In this document: in pieces, positions 8,801 to 20,000 of the stretch
Layout: every line of letters begins with the position of its first letter
How positions within the stretch are numbered: position 1 is the first letter of the stretch
Assembly: GCF_964204645.1 (NCBI RefSeq)
Contig: NC_134036.1
Location: forward strand, 5,407,600-5,471,599
DNA length: 64,000 bases
Origin: Tubulanus polymorphus
Lineage: Eukaryota > Nemertea > Palaeonemertea > Tubulaniformes > Tubulanidae
Direction: 5' to 3'
The notes under the pieces: model-generated
Database searches by the model: none
What the model was told of the DNA's origin: nothing
Seen by the model: only the letters and a program-made list of their open reading frames with translations
Position numbers and translations under genes: made by a program

Positions 8801-10616
8801 TCCAGCATCGTACTGTATACCGATCAGACAGGTGTGCGATGGTCAGTCAGATTGTCCTAATTCAGAAGATGAACAAAACTGCGAGACGTTTTCATGTCCG
8901 GGAATGTTTAAATGTGGCCACGAAAATCGATGTATCCCACAATTTGAAGTTTGCGATGGTGTCATAACTTGTAAACATAAAACTGATGACGAGGCTTTCT
9001 GTAACGTAACCTGCCGTGAAGGTTGTGTGTGTCAAGGTTATTTGATCGATTGCCGAAATGCTGGTTTAACAAATATTACTGATCTTTTCTCGGCATCAAC
9101 TCGAGTTTTAGTTTTGTCGAATAACGAAATTACCTTAGACATGTCGACATTCCTTTCATATATCTATTTGCGCATGCTCAACATCTCTTCCAATGAATTG
9201 TCTAATATTTTACCTAAATCGTTCTCAAACCTGCATAATCTACAGACATTAGATCTTACACGCAACAACATCACATCATTATCTGCAAATACATTCATCG
9301 GGTTGTATAATTTGAAAGAGTTATTGATTACTGAAAATCCAATACGTCATTTAGAGGACGAAACCTTCCAAGATTTGAAGTCACTTAAAGTTCTCGACCT
9401 CCACGAACTTTCGTTGTTGGTGCTTGGTAGAAACATATTTCGAGGTTTATCTTCATTACAGTCGTTGAATATTAGCAGTAACAGAATCCATCATATTTCG
9501 CTTTACGCATTTTCTGGATTAACTTCACTTGAAATTCTTGATATAACCAACAACTTAAAAGTTATTTCTGTCGACAGAAATGTTTTCCACAATCTGACAG
9601 CATTGGTCTTCGTAAAGTCTGATGCTTACAAATTTTGCTGCATGGCTCCGAATGTTGACACGTGCCTTCCTGAAGCTGATCAATTTTCCTCCTGTTCTGA
9701 TCTGATGGGTAACACAGTCCTCAGAGCTATCATTTGGGTGATCGCTTCATTCAGTTTTATCGCTAACGGAATTGTCATTTCTCTTCGCATTCGAGCGATT
9801 CGATTTTCCTCCTCAAATCCTTCTTCAGACATCATCATCATTAATATCGCTGTGTGTGATTTTATGATGTCTATATATTTATTTCTGATCGCTGGGGCTG
9901 ATTATACTTATAAAGGTATCTACTTTCTCAATTCAGAATCATGGACGGACAGTGCATTTTGTCGTCTAGCTGGAGTCGTGGTCACTATTTCTTGTGAAGG
10001 TTCGTTAATGTTTTTGCTCATCATGACACGTCATAGATTCTCAATTATAGTTAATCCATTTTCTGGAAGCCCGATTACATCTCCGAGATATGTGTGCATC
10101 ATTTGTTGCACATGTTGGATCGTTTTGTGTGTTATTGCATCGCTACCTCTTACGTCTATCTCTTACTTTGGGGACAATTTCTATGGCAGAACTGGAGTTT
10201 GTTTACCAATGAATTTAATTTCAATTGACGTCAACGCCTGGCAATATTCATTCGCTATTTTTTCATTATCCAACTCATTCATACTCGCTACGATAATGGC
10301 GACTTATACGCAATTGTACCGACTCGTATCTGGAAGTAGGTCTGGCTCGGGTCGAATTGACCCTACAGAACTAGTTTTGGCACGCAGGAGTTTGGTGATA
10401 AATCTTTGCAATTTATTTTGCTGGCTGCCGTTAATTATCGTTCAGTTTTGCGTGGTATTTCGGGTAGAAATACCGAATCAGGTGGCGGCTTGGCTGGCGG
10501 TTCTTTTCTTACCGATCAACTCGTCCCTCAATCCCCTTCTTTACACAATACTGACTATCGATATGAAATCCATACGAGCAAAAACTAAACGCAGGCAACA
10601 ACGAACGGATAAATGA
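4619..10616 (+). CDS. Copy B: complete CUB / C-type lectin / LDLa / LRR / 7TM receptor (GRL101-like), 3 exons
   Basis: The model is join(4619-5851, 5955-7289, 7368-10616), about 1938 residues, with two phase-0 GT-AG introns of 103 and 78 bp. The ATG at 4619 is chosen because it is conserved in copy C and starts a good signal peptide; an upstream ATG at 4592 is not conserved. Module order is signal peptide (1-27), five to six CUB-like modules (about 44-775), C-type lectin domain (about 779-940), a degenerate second lectin-like module (about 977-1090), LDLa repeats (about 1103-1401), LRR block with N-cap (about 1404-1610) and 7TM (about 1639-1915). LDLa-LRR-7TM is the layout of snail GRL101 and of relaxin-type LGRs. 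The CUB and lectin head suggests recognition of glycans or proteins. The ligand is unknown. It would act at the plasma membrane. Confidence 0.9.
5955..7289 (+). CDS. Copy B exon 2: further CUB modules and first half of the C-type lectin domain
   Basis: This exon encodes residues 412-856. The acceptor ATATAG precedes ATAGAC. A CUB-like half with VYDGG and YGPYC is followed by a module starting CDGYTLREGENR and by a clear CUB starting CGIVQSPNYPGSS. The C-type lectin domain begins near residue 779 with the CTLD signature LNWENAELYCRQKYAGRLLS. The donor CTGCAG|GTACAG splits the lectin domain in phase 0, and exon 3 completes it. The frame runs on to a stop at 7331 if the intron is retained. Confidence 0.88.
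7368..10616 (+). CDS. Copy B exon 3: rest of lectin domain, LDLa repeats, LRRs and 7TM
   Basis: This exon encodes residues 857-1938 after the acceptor TTTTCAG. YYTWTDGKPLSYTEW completes the lectin fold; a second, degenerate lectin-like module follows. The LDLa modules show the C-x-DG-x-DCxDGSDE calcium-cage pattern in the best copies (CDGFTDCKDGSDEIGC), while others lack acidic residues. The LRR block has repeats such as LQTLDLTRNNITSL. The 7TM part has N1.50 in FIANGIVI, the TM2 aspartate in NIAVCDF, TRHRF replacing DRY, FCWLPL in TM6 and NPLLY in TM7. Keeping LDLa, LRR and 7TM in one exon is unusual for LGR genes, whose LRRs are often one per exon; it hints at a retroposed ancestral segment. 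Confidence 0.9.
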   Translation, partial: LVSGYYTWTDGKPLSYTEWYQPTNNDTIPEVIQGLISPLRKQPINDVNMPCTAMILNNPRGSANWVRFPCGIEEVHTSFICESDRISVKNLTERESNSTNKASSETNKQHIFNYNTVNATCTMGWLGIAGKCYQILTDWNKNRSLDIGKSRKLCHGIRGEVGLIQDLMHLQILIGRFNYRHHYGAILTIGFWNQWLKIKPFVTRDEITYDHSIDWALIPWYNQSDTVHSVLCSYNVTDEELTSISGCKSWQFECNDQRCISDHRVCDTRHDCRHGEDELNCTDTNLHSQFQCNDGQIISVSGFCDFIQDCVDGSDENACFHPPCLSEQFRCQNGQCISISKRCDGFTDCKDGSDEIGCTSQMCQGFLCNSGDCISSQLYQDGVVDCSGSLEEDELVTATNVTVNPTVYCNNENHCTTNFTNFCIESDEQRCSFNSPHCYSRRHRCILERMTNGYPVCRNLEHVLRCEDFECPAGTVKCPASYCIPIRQVCDGQSDCPNSEDEQNCETFSCPGMFKCGHENRCIPQFEVCDGVITCKHKTDDEAFCNVTCREGCVCQGYLIDCRNAGLTNITDLFSASTRVLVLSNNEITLDMSTFLSYIYLRMLNISSNELSNILPKSFSNLHNLQTLDLTRNNITSLSANTFIGLYNLKELLITENPIRHLEDETFQDLKSLKVLDLHELSLLVLGRNIFRGLSSLQSLNISSNRIHHISLYAFSGLTSLEILDITNNLKVISVDRNVFHNLTALVFVKSDAYKFCCMAPNVDTCLPEADQFSSCSDLMGNTVLRAIIWVIASFSFIANGIVISLRIRAIRFSSSNPSSDIIIINIAVCDFMMSIYLFLIAGADYTYKGIYFLNSESWTDSAFCRLAGVVVTISCEGSLMFLLIMTRHRFSIIVNPFSGSPITSPRYVCIICCTCWIVLCVIASLPLTSISYFGDNFYGRTGVCLPMNLISIDVNAWQYSFAIFSLSNSFILATIMATYTQLYRLVSGSRSGSGRIDPTELVLARRSLVINLCNLFCWLPLIIVQFCVVFRVEIPNQVAAWLAVLFLPINSSLNPLLYTILTIDMKSIRAKTKRRQQRTDK

Positions 10617-13600
10617 AATAGCACAGAGTGGTTGGTATATATCGCCAGTCAAAACCATGTTTCGATTTTATTTTCTGTCGGGGATATTTTATACTAAATC
10701 ATCATTCTATACACTATACACCCCCTTATTTTTGCGTTGTTCTCTTTTCACCGTTTTTTCGCATGCAATAAATTCGTTACATTTATTCAATTACTGGATA
10801 TCATTAACGTGTCAATATCTGCAAAGGATGTATGGAGTATTAATCGTTACACCCGGGTTACAGCTTTCAATTCGGGTCGCTGTATCTCCTATACACTCAA
10901 CACTCAATTGAAGCACTCCTGGTTGAAAGTATTTCAGTACTGACCATACCCACAGTACCGTACCCACAGTAGGGCGCTATAGCAGGTAACAAAAAATATA
11001 TGTTCATGCTTATTATGTGGGCACCTTGGTGACCTAAATAATAAATAATAAAACGCGAAATCCTACCAATTGCTATACATAGCCTGATATTCTTTTCTGC
11101 AGTGTGTTCTGATGATTATCTGAGAATTTGATGGTGAAATTTCCCGTTTGGCGAAAACATTACGGCTGATTTAATGTAGCAAGGTAGTCATTGCAATTAG
11201 AGAAATATACCAATTAATATTGATCAATACGTCTGTAGGTGCATAGTAGCTGAAATACTCAAGGTTTTGCGATAGATGGCGCATTGGTATCAAGTAGATC
11301 CTCTACGAAAATGCGAGTCACCGGTGACCGCGTACCACGTTACGAAAGGTTTGAATGCATCTTTCATCATTATCGTTGAAGATAGACTAAACACTCCGAT
11401 AAAAGTACGAAGGCATATTTTGAAAGACTGAATATATTTGATGTCATTTTCGAGAAGTGCGCTCCCGGACACTGGTTTAATCCCGATAGTTATGATCAAT
11501 CGATCCGATTCTTACGCAGGATATTTTAAATTTCTGGTTCGGTTCGAAATCCTGGCTCAGTGGATACGTCAAACCTGGTACTCGATACCACAGTTCGAAA
11601 CCCGCCTTTGTATAAAGTGCGCACAGCTATTAGTTTATATCCGAAACGTTGTTTGAATTCATGAAATAAAAGCAAATCTCAATTTGTGTTTAATGCTGTT
11701 GTATTTACTGCGTGTTTTATTGGACAGTTTTTCCCTACCAATCAGTTCTTTTTCTCTATTATCTAAAGTCATTAACGCGAATTTAGACGATTTCACTAAG
11801 TGGTGACCGTTTGATTTGATCCATCGCTGGTCACAGAGACAATTAAGACGAAACTATTATGAATACATCCAAATATGAAATTAAATGCGTAATAACAGAT
11901 TTTTACAAAATAGCTCTATCGGTTAAACTGCAGCGTCGATAATGTAATGCGTCGCGATTATCAAGGTTTAAGAGTACATTCAATATAGAAATAGTTTAAA
12001 TCTGCACAAATCAACTACTTAACCGGGTATTAATGGGGTATTAGTTGCGTTCTAAGATGAAAAGTTCTCGATCAGTAAGGCACATTGTGTGTTACGTGTA
12101 TTATGAAAGTGTTCTTTTGTCGGAATATTACGTCCACCCGTTTCTATAAGGAGACTATATGATTGCTATCTCATTGAATATGTCTCATTCTTACAAATTT
12201 TGAAATTATCAAATATGCTTTTATCTGTTAAAAAAGGGCGTCCTTACGACCGTCAGGGGCTCGTAATTTAACATGATATCGTGTGTATTGTAAGCCTTTA
12301 GGCGGGTTTTACTAAAGATGATAATATGATAAACTACTCCGAAACTCACTAAGTAACGGTTTAGGTTCCAGCAATAAAAATACATGAAGCGGGATAAGAT
12401 TTTCTAGTGAAAATTTTTGATTGATTTCAAGGAATCCTAGTGATTTTACCCGCTATTGAATGAAACACTAGACATATTTCAGACCACGACTTCAGGGGCC
12501 GGTTCCTTAGTTAAAATAGACCACAGACCTGTTTAAGTTAACATTAATTCTATAGTCAATCAAACGACTTTAGAATAAAATACATATTTAATTGCAAATG
12601 CTGTTAAGACAACTTTCGGACTTAAGTCTCGCCTTTAGAACCGGCGCCGTGAAAATAATATCAATTCATGATCAAATGTATCAGAATTTGTATGCTCACC
12701 TTTTCGTGCGCTATCCACGCGGCACTAGTCGACTCAAGCTATCACCGCAACAAACCGCTAGATGTTCATATCGTTGTTCATATTTTCTGGCAAAAACGTT
12801 ATTTGCCTTCCTCGCATTATGCATATGAAATCCATCCTGGAAAATGACGTCTTTCTCAAATTGCTAACGAGATTTCAATTCTGAAAACGTAATAAAACAG
12901 TTCGCTTTGAGTGATACAATTTTGCTAAAGCCTACGATGCCGTGGTCTTTTTTCGAAGCGCTAGTATTTCTTAAAAGTACTGGAGACGATTTCCTTTAGC
13001 TCTAATACAGAATTGACTCTCCATATAGATTTGTTCGCCATAAGAAAATTGACTGACAGAGCTTTAGAGTGTAGACGGTTTTTTATTGTTTCGAGTCTGT
13101 TGAGTGTTGACCAATGGGAAGAGCGACTACTCATGTACAGTAGTACTACACTTCTTGCCAGCCTAATAAGGCTCGGGTGTTCCCCGAAATATTTTCCTTT
13201 ACCTTTTCCTATCCCATTAAGGCTAGCTTAAAATTTTCGCAATTTTTCAATAGCGATAATGAAGCTCAAGAAATCTCAGGATAAAAAATGAATCTACCCA
13301 TGCAGGTGCAAAAAGTGTTTAATATTGTTACCTAGAATAAATCATCTATTGATTTCAATACACTTCAGAAGCTAGCGGAGAAAAAGGAAAATCAAGTCTT
13401 TCATATCGGAAACGGAGTCGGAAGTAAAATAATAAATTCTTTTTTAGCTATTTTCTCTACTGACTCTAGAACATTAAGGAATCTTATTCCAATGCAAATA
13501 GGCTCGGCAGCTATACCTACAAATTATTAATCATATTCTATGAACTCAGTAAGCATTCCTTATATGTTACATATTTAGACATACTGTACATTTTACCATG

Positions 13601-15724
13601 TATTTGTAAACAGTTGTTGTTAGAAAAGGATAAATAAAGTTGTTGATGTATTTTGGTTTAAGCTTCCCAGGTGGTTTTTCAAATACTATCACCGTTGAAA
13701 CACGCATCTGACCATTATACGAATCCATTGACATGAATGGATCAATTGAACATATATGTCAGCAAGTTTCATTGAAAGTACTGTGAAATTTCTCTTCATG
13801 ACTGCATTTATTTCGTTATAACTTTTGAAACGAACTACATTGTCAGGCGGCTATATTATGCGGACGTTCCGCACTAAGGCACCTGATTTTTTACATGCTC
13901 TCAACGGGCAAAGTTTCAAATTTTAAAAAAATCTATTTGCTTTAAGATGCACTAGTTCGTATCCCGTTAGCAACAACGCTTGATTTTTCTTCCCCGAATA
14001 AAGTACGAGTCACGTTTTCCATGCACACATGCACACACTGATATGGTTTTAGTAATCTGAATAAATTAACTAAGTTGACCACTCATCAACCGAATTCTGA
14101 CACGCAAGTCCCACGCGCTGTTTCCCGCACGTTACTTAAAAAAAAATAGTTCAATCAAATGGGATTCTATTTTTCTGATTGTTTATTTCAAGGGGTTAAC
14201 GGTATTGTCCATCAAAATTTTTTTTGCAATTTGCTTAAAACGTAAATGAATCAAATTGAAATCTAGTTTTCTAATTGTTATTTCAAGGATTTTGTGGTAG
14301 CGTCCATCCAAAACATTTGCAATCTGCTAATTAAAGTCATCTTCGTTTAAAAGATGTGAATTAGACAGTTTAATGATAATGTAATGTATGCATTAACTAG
14401 ACTCGGGTTTACAAAAGAACTGCAGCGCACGAAACCAGTGAATGCATGTCATGTTGAGGGATACATGATACATAGTGATAACTGCTGTCGTGTTCAGAAA
14501 GCTAGACCGATTTTACAGTAACTGCCTCGAGGCGTTTAACACCATGCGCCTTGTTGCAATATCTATTTTGTATCTAACCCATACATTCGATTCTAGAAAA
14601 TGCTGAGATATGCAGAATATTTCAAATACGCGTGACCTATATATGTAGTTAAGCTAACCTTATCTGCGAGGTAGCCTTAAAGTTAGCGAAATATTCATAT
14701 TTGGGATATCTTAGAAAGTAAAGACACTTTCTTTTGTGTTTCAATCAACCACAAGGTAAGGCATGGAATTCTCTAGAAAATACCTAATGCAGATATTTTG
14801 ATTCGACCGAATATAATTCTTTTTCATCGCGAAATCGAAAATGTACCGTTAATTCAGTCCTTTTCAAATTATACAAATCAGGATTGGTGTACCTAGATCC
14901 AACTTGTTAAAAGAAAATTCCTACGCAATAAATGTGGAAATCAACAGACGTTCCCAACATTTCGTGAAATTTCGTCCGAATTCGTTTCGCCCACATAAAA
15001 TGTCACATGCATTAAAGATGCGCATATATTTCTGAGTCCTCTCTACGAAACTATATGGGCCTCATATTAGACATTAGTGTTCAATCATATTGCGTTTGCT
15101 TCACGTTTCATATTCTAAATATTAATCAAATCGATACCAATATGATATTAAAAAATTCAATCCCTCGCGCTATGACCGATGAGGGAAAATGTAACTCCCG
15201 AAACGTTTGCTATAGAATAAATTCATATACTCATTAGAAAATCAAGATTTGTACTGTTTTTGCTTCCATTGATTTTTGACAATTTCAACTCTCCACCCAA
15301 GATCAGAATCAACAGCGCTTTCAATGAAAATGAATTTTCGGACAACGTTGCAATATACGCAGTTATAGATTCAACATTGACTTGAATTTCATTTTTCTGA
15401 ATATTCGATCACCTTTTCCATCTGGTTTCATTCGACGATACGAATTTTGAATTATCGTCTACGATCCACATGAAGAACGAAATCAAAATCATTTATAAAT
15501 TGTATCAGAAATAAGGATATTTAGAATATTTCTGGTTGGGTAAAGTTTGGTCGTTTTGAGTGGATGGGGTTTAATGATTGTATGAATACAACATATAGTA
15601 ATGAGTGAATAAACCAAAACTAGAATAATTGCGAAAACCAAGAATGTCTTTATCTTGTTGTGTTTTCATGGCTTGAATTTGCAACGTACGCATTTTTACG
15701 GATTTCGACGGAGCGAATTTTCTG
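10617..15724. other. Intergenic region between copies B and C
   Basis: No convincing gene is seen. The 3' flank of B resembles that of C in patches as far as about 13030: the base run after the stop and, further down, the block near 12950-13030 versus 22670-22755. From about 14380 to the start of C it matches the flank upstream of B. The stretch from about 13030 to 14380 has no counterpart seen elsewhere in the window. Small open frames here (for example 12592-12828) have no recognisable domain. Confidence 0.55.
10767..10772 (+). terminator. Possible polyadenylation signal of copy B
   Basis: A canonical AATAAA lies about 150 bases after the copy B stop codon and is the first one downstream. 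No equally placed hexamer was found after copies A or C, so this is only a candidate. Confidence 0.35.
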
Positions 15725-15803
15725 ATTGGACGAGATTGGATCGTCCTCCAACCAATAAACGAATCCGTCAAACTTGACGGATTTCATTCATTCTGTCGCA
15801 GTG
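15725..15803 (+). promoter_or_regulatory. Proximal promoter / 5' UTR of copy C with paired CCAAT boxes
   Basis: ATTGG (15725-15729) and CCAAT (15752-15756) repeat the arrangement before copy B, 27 bases apart start to start in both genes. The intervening bases differ at many positions while both boxes are kept, which supports function. The conserved start ATG follows at 15804 after a TTCATTCATTCTGTCGCAGTG leader also found in B. Confidence 0.45.
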
Positions 15804-17030
15804 ATGTTGTTCGGTATGGAGCAGCGACTGAGAGCGCTGTTTATAGCGTCGCTGGTCGTCTGTCAAGTTCGCATCGCACGCGCTGATCGCGCAGCCTCTA
15901 TCGAGGAATCGTCTGTGACGGTAAGTTCGTCTTGTAACAACACGTGGTACCCCGTAGATTCTACGTCCGGTTACATCGTTTCACCGAATTACCCTTCGTT
16001 AACGCGCGGTGTTGAATGTCGTTGGTTCGTCAACAGCTCTTTACCGGGGACTTTTCACGGCCTAGTTTACTACGATATTGAGCCGTCATTATTCTGTAGT
16101 GACAACTATCTATTTGATGATGCGGAAATCTTATGCGGTTACGGAAAATACGAAATCCTTCGTAACGATTCGATCTCGTTGATGTTTAGGACTAACGTCG
16201 ATGGTGCGCGAGGTAGTCGGGTTCATGTCATGTATCGTTACGAACGTAGCCGGTTGAAAATCAGTCACACATGCGGGAGATCGAATTTTGAAGTGATTGA
16301 ATTAAAGACATCGACCGGATACAAATTCACCATGTACTTTGAATTTCTATGCCTGTTCTTCATTGAATGGATTGGCCTCCCCAATGGATTGGCAATGAAT
16401 TTCACATTCGTAGGTTTGGACCTTAGACTATATTCTGGTCCAGGTGCCAATCCAGCCACGCTTTTTCGAATCTATGATGGCTGGAACACCAGAAGTGAAC
16501 CGATAGGGCTTATAGGTGTACAAAGCGGACAACAGCCGTCATCGTTTTATACTAAAAGTCACAAAGCCACATTTTTCGTGTCGGATCAACGCAGGACAAC
16601 GACTAAACTTCTAATTCGGACTTACAGAATATCAGATTGGAACGTCTCTAATCCGTTGATTCAGATCTCTAATAACGAGTCGGGAGTGCTCATTCCAGAT
16701 GACAACAGTTTACACGTAATAACTCGATCAAAACACTTACACTGTTGGTCTATCACGGTGCAGGTGTTACAGTACGTCGTCTTCAACTGGACACGTGATC
16801 TCAACACATCCGGTGACGTCATAGGTGTATATAAACTAGAAGGGCTACGCGTTGTAGGAACTGATATTTTACTCGGTTACAACCACCTGGAATCACTGAG
16901 TGTCAAATCTGACGGCTTTCTCGTCATGCTGTGTGTTTTAACGAGACCGAACATCACAGAATCGACTGTTAGAATAGACTTCAGAATGAAATCAATGTCG
17001 ATGTCAAAAATGCGCATCATTAGACCCAGG
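15804..17030 (+). CDS. Copy C exon 1: signal peptide and first CUB-like modules
   Basis: This exon encodes residues 1-409. The signal peptide (MLFGMEQRLRALFIASLVV) differs conservatively from copy B. CUB1 keeps GYIVSPNYPS and ECRWFV, but the segment after PGTF is rewritten (HGLVYYDIEPSLF against FIQTKFDIEPSIF in B). The third CUB-like region (from SDWNVSNPL) is almost identical to B. The donor is CCCAGG|GTAGGT. The frame stays open to a stop at 17087 if the intron is retained. Confidence 0.88.
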
Positions 17031-20000
17031 GTAGGTATCAAAATAATTTTGCTCGCAGATTTAAACTTCATCGACGGAACTTCGTAAATATGATTTCGAA
17101 CTGATAAAGATAATTATTTTTGTTTTTTTTACGAACCCCTAATAAACAGATAGACAAAAGACTCAAACTGTTTACGAAGTCGCTGGCATTTTGGTCGCTG
17201 CTTCCGTTTCCGACAAGGAAATTGAATTATCGTGTCAACCTGTACAGATTCAAATGGAAAGTTGAAATCTATGACGGTGATCTACAATTTCACATGCTGT
17301 CTGTAAATTGTGAAAATGCTGGGTTCTACATCTATGACGGTGGTAATTTCAAAGCTAGACGCTACGGTCCGTATTGTCCCGCTAAACCGCGTTACGGACG
17401 AAGTGTCGTCAGTCTGATAACATCAGGCGGCCCGGTCATCGTAGTAGGCTACATTTATAACAGTAGAAGCAAGGAACGGATGGCCAGCGGATCTCTAAAG
17501 TTACGTCCGACCGACTGTGACGGTTATACTCTGCGTGAAGGAGAAAACCGGGTAACAATGCCGCAGACGCCACGCTGTTTCAGGATTACACCAGAAAACC
17601 GAGCAGTTTTACTACAAAGCATTCACATATTATCACAGAGCGAATATGAGATCAGCGGATGCATGCGCGATAACACAACATCGCGCGCAACATGTAGATA
17701 TGAAATGCGTCTCAGTATTCAGCGTCTCAATAACAGTCTCGTACTGCACACTGTCGCATTTCGGAGGGCGGACTTTTTCTGGATAAGACCGTACTTCGTC
17801 GAATTGCGGCGCATTTGCCAAACATTGAGAAAACATGAAGCAATAGGTGACAGTTGGGAGCGAGCTGAAGGCGATTGCGGAATCGTGCAGTCACCAAACT
17901 ACCCGGGATCATCTAGAACGTTGTCCGTTACGTTGGAATACTGGATCAATTTCCACAATGTTATGACCCGAATTCACTTTTATCGATTCGTAATCAAAAC
18001 CATGGAAAAGGCGCCGTGCATCAAGAAATCGCGTTCCTCACTTGAGTCCGTGGCGTTCGTCCAGGAGGTAAGATACCGGAGTAGCACTGGCAAATACGAC
18101 ACTGCCAGCCACGTTGTGAAACTATGCGAAACGTTTTCTGAACCGGGAGTTACGTTTTACAGTTTTATATATGCTGGGATGCGGTTCGAGGTGAAAAACC
18201 GAGTACCCAAATTTCGCATACAATACGTTCTACATGAGCGGTTACCAATAAAACAGCTTGCAAATGACTGTAAATCAGGATTTATCAATACGGGAATTTC
18301 TTGCATAAAATACATCAGAGATGAACGTCTGAATTGGGAGAATGCTGAATTGTACTGTAGACAGAAATACGCGGGACATCTACTCAGTATCAACTCAGAA
18401 CAGGAACTAGTTGCTATTAAAACATTATTCTCTACAAGACCGCTCATCTTAGAAGTGTACTCACAGAAAGCGCTCATAATGATGATCGGGTTAAAACTGC
18501 AGGTAGAGTTCTGTATTCTAGGCCATACCTTTGTATGTTGATGAACGCGTTCGTAAATATCTGAGGGTTACTTTTTCAGCTTGCAACTGGTTACTACACG
18601 TGGACGGATGGTAAACCATTGAGCTACACAGAGTGGTATAAACCTACAAATAACGACACGATACCAGAAGTTATTCAAGGATTGATATCTCCTCTCAGAA
18701 AACAACCGATAAATGACGTCAATATGCTGTGTACGGCGATGATACTGAATAATCCACGAGGTTCGGCGAACTGGGTTCGATTCCCCTGCGAACTCGAAGA
18801 GAGTCACACGACTTTTATTTGCGAATTGGACAGAATAAGTGTCAGAAATTTAACTGAGAGAGAAAGCAACTCAACCAATAAGTCGTCATCCGAAACTAAT
18901 AAACAACACATTTCTAATTATAATACAGTAAATGCAACTTGTACAATGGGTTGGTTAGGTATAGCGGGGAAATGTTACCAAATACTGACAGATTGGAACA
19001 AAAACCGAAGTTTAGATATTGGGAAATCAAGAAAACTGTGTAATGGAATCCGCGGTGAAGTCGGTTTGATACAGGATCTGATGCAACTTCAAATGTTGAT
19101 TGGTAGAATTAATCATCAGCACCAATATGGCGCTATTCTAACTAAGGGTTTTTGGAATCAGTGGTTGAAAATAAAACCATTTGTTACAAGGGATGAAATT
19201 ACTTATGATCATTCGATTGACTGGGCATTGATACCGTGGTATAATCAATCAGATACAGCGCATTCTGTTCTGTGTTCATACAATGTAACTGATGAAGAGT
19301 TAACTTCTATCAGCGGTTGTAAATCGTGGCAGTTTGAATGTAACGATCAAAGATGTATCAGCGACCATCGAGTATGTGATACAAGACACGACTGTCGCCA
19401 CGGTGAAGATGAACTTAATTGTACGGATATAAATTTACACAGTCAGTTTCAATGCAATGATGGACAGATTATATCAGTAAGTGGTTTCTGTGATTTCATA
19501 CAGGATTGTGTGGATGGTTCTGATGAAAACGCATGTTTTCATCCCCCGTGTTTGTCCGGACAATTTCGCTGCCAAAGTGGTCAATGTATCAGTATTTCTA
19601 ACAGATGCGATGGATTCACTAATTGTAAAGACGGCTCCGATGAAATTGGATGTACTTCTCAAATGTGTCAAGGATTCCTGTGTAACAGTGGAGACTGTAT
19701 CAGTTCTCAGTTGTATCAGGATGGTGTCGTAGATTGCAGTGGAAGCCTTGAAGAAGATGAATTAGTAACAGCTACCAATGTTACAGTGAATCCTACTGTT
19801 CATTGCAACAACGAGAACCACTGTACGACTAACTTCACTAATTTCTGCATTGAATCTGACGAGCAAAGATGTTCTTTCAATTCTCCTCATTGTTATTCAA
19901 GACGTGACAGATGTATTCTAGAAAGAATGTCGCATGGTTACCCAGTTTGTAGAAATCTCGAGCACGTGTTAAGATGTGAAGAATTTGAATGTCCAGCTGG

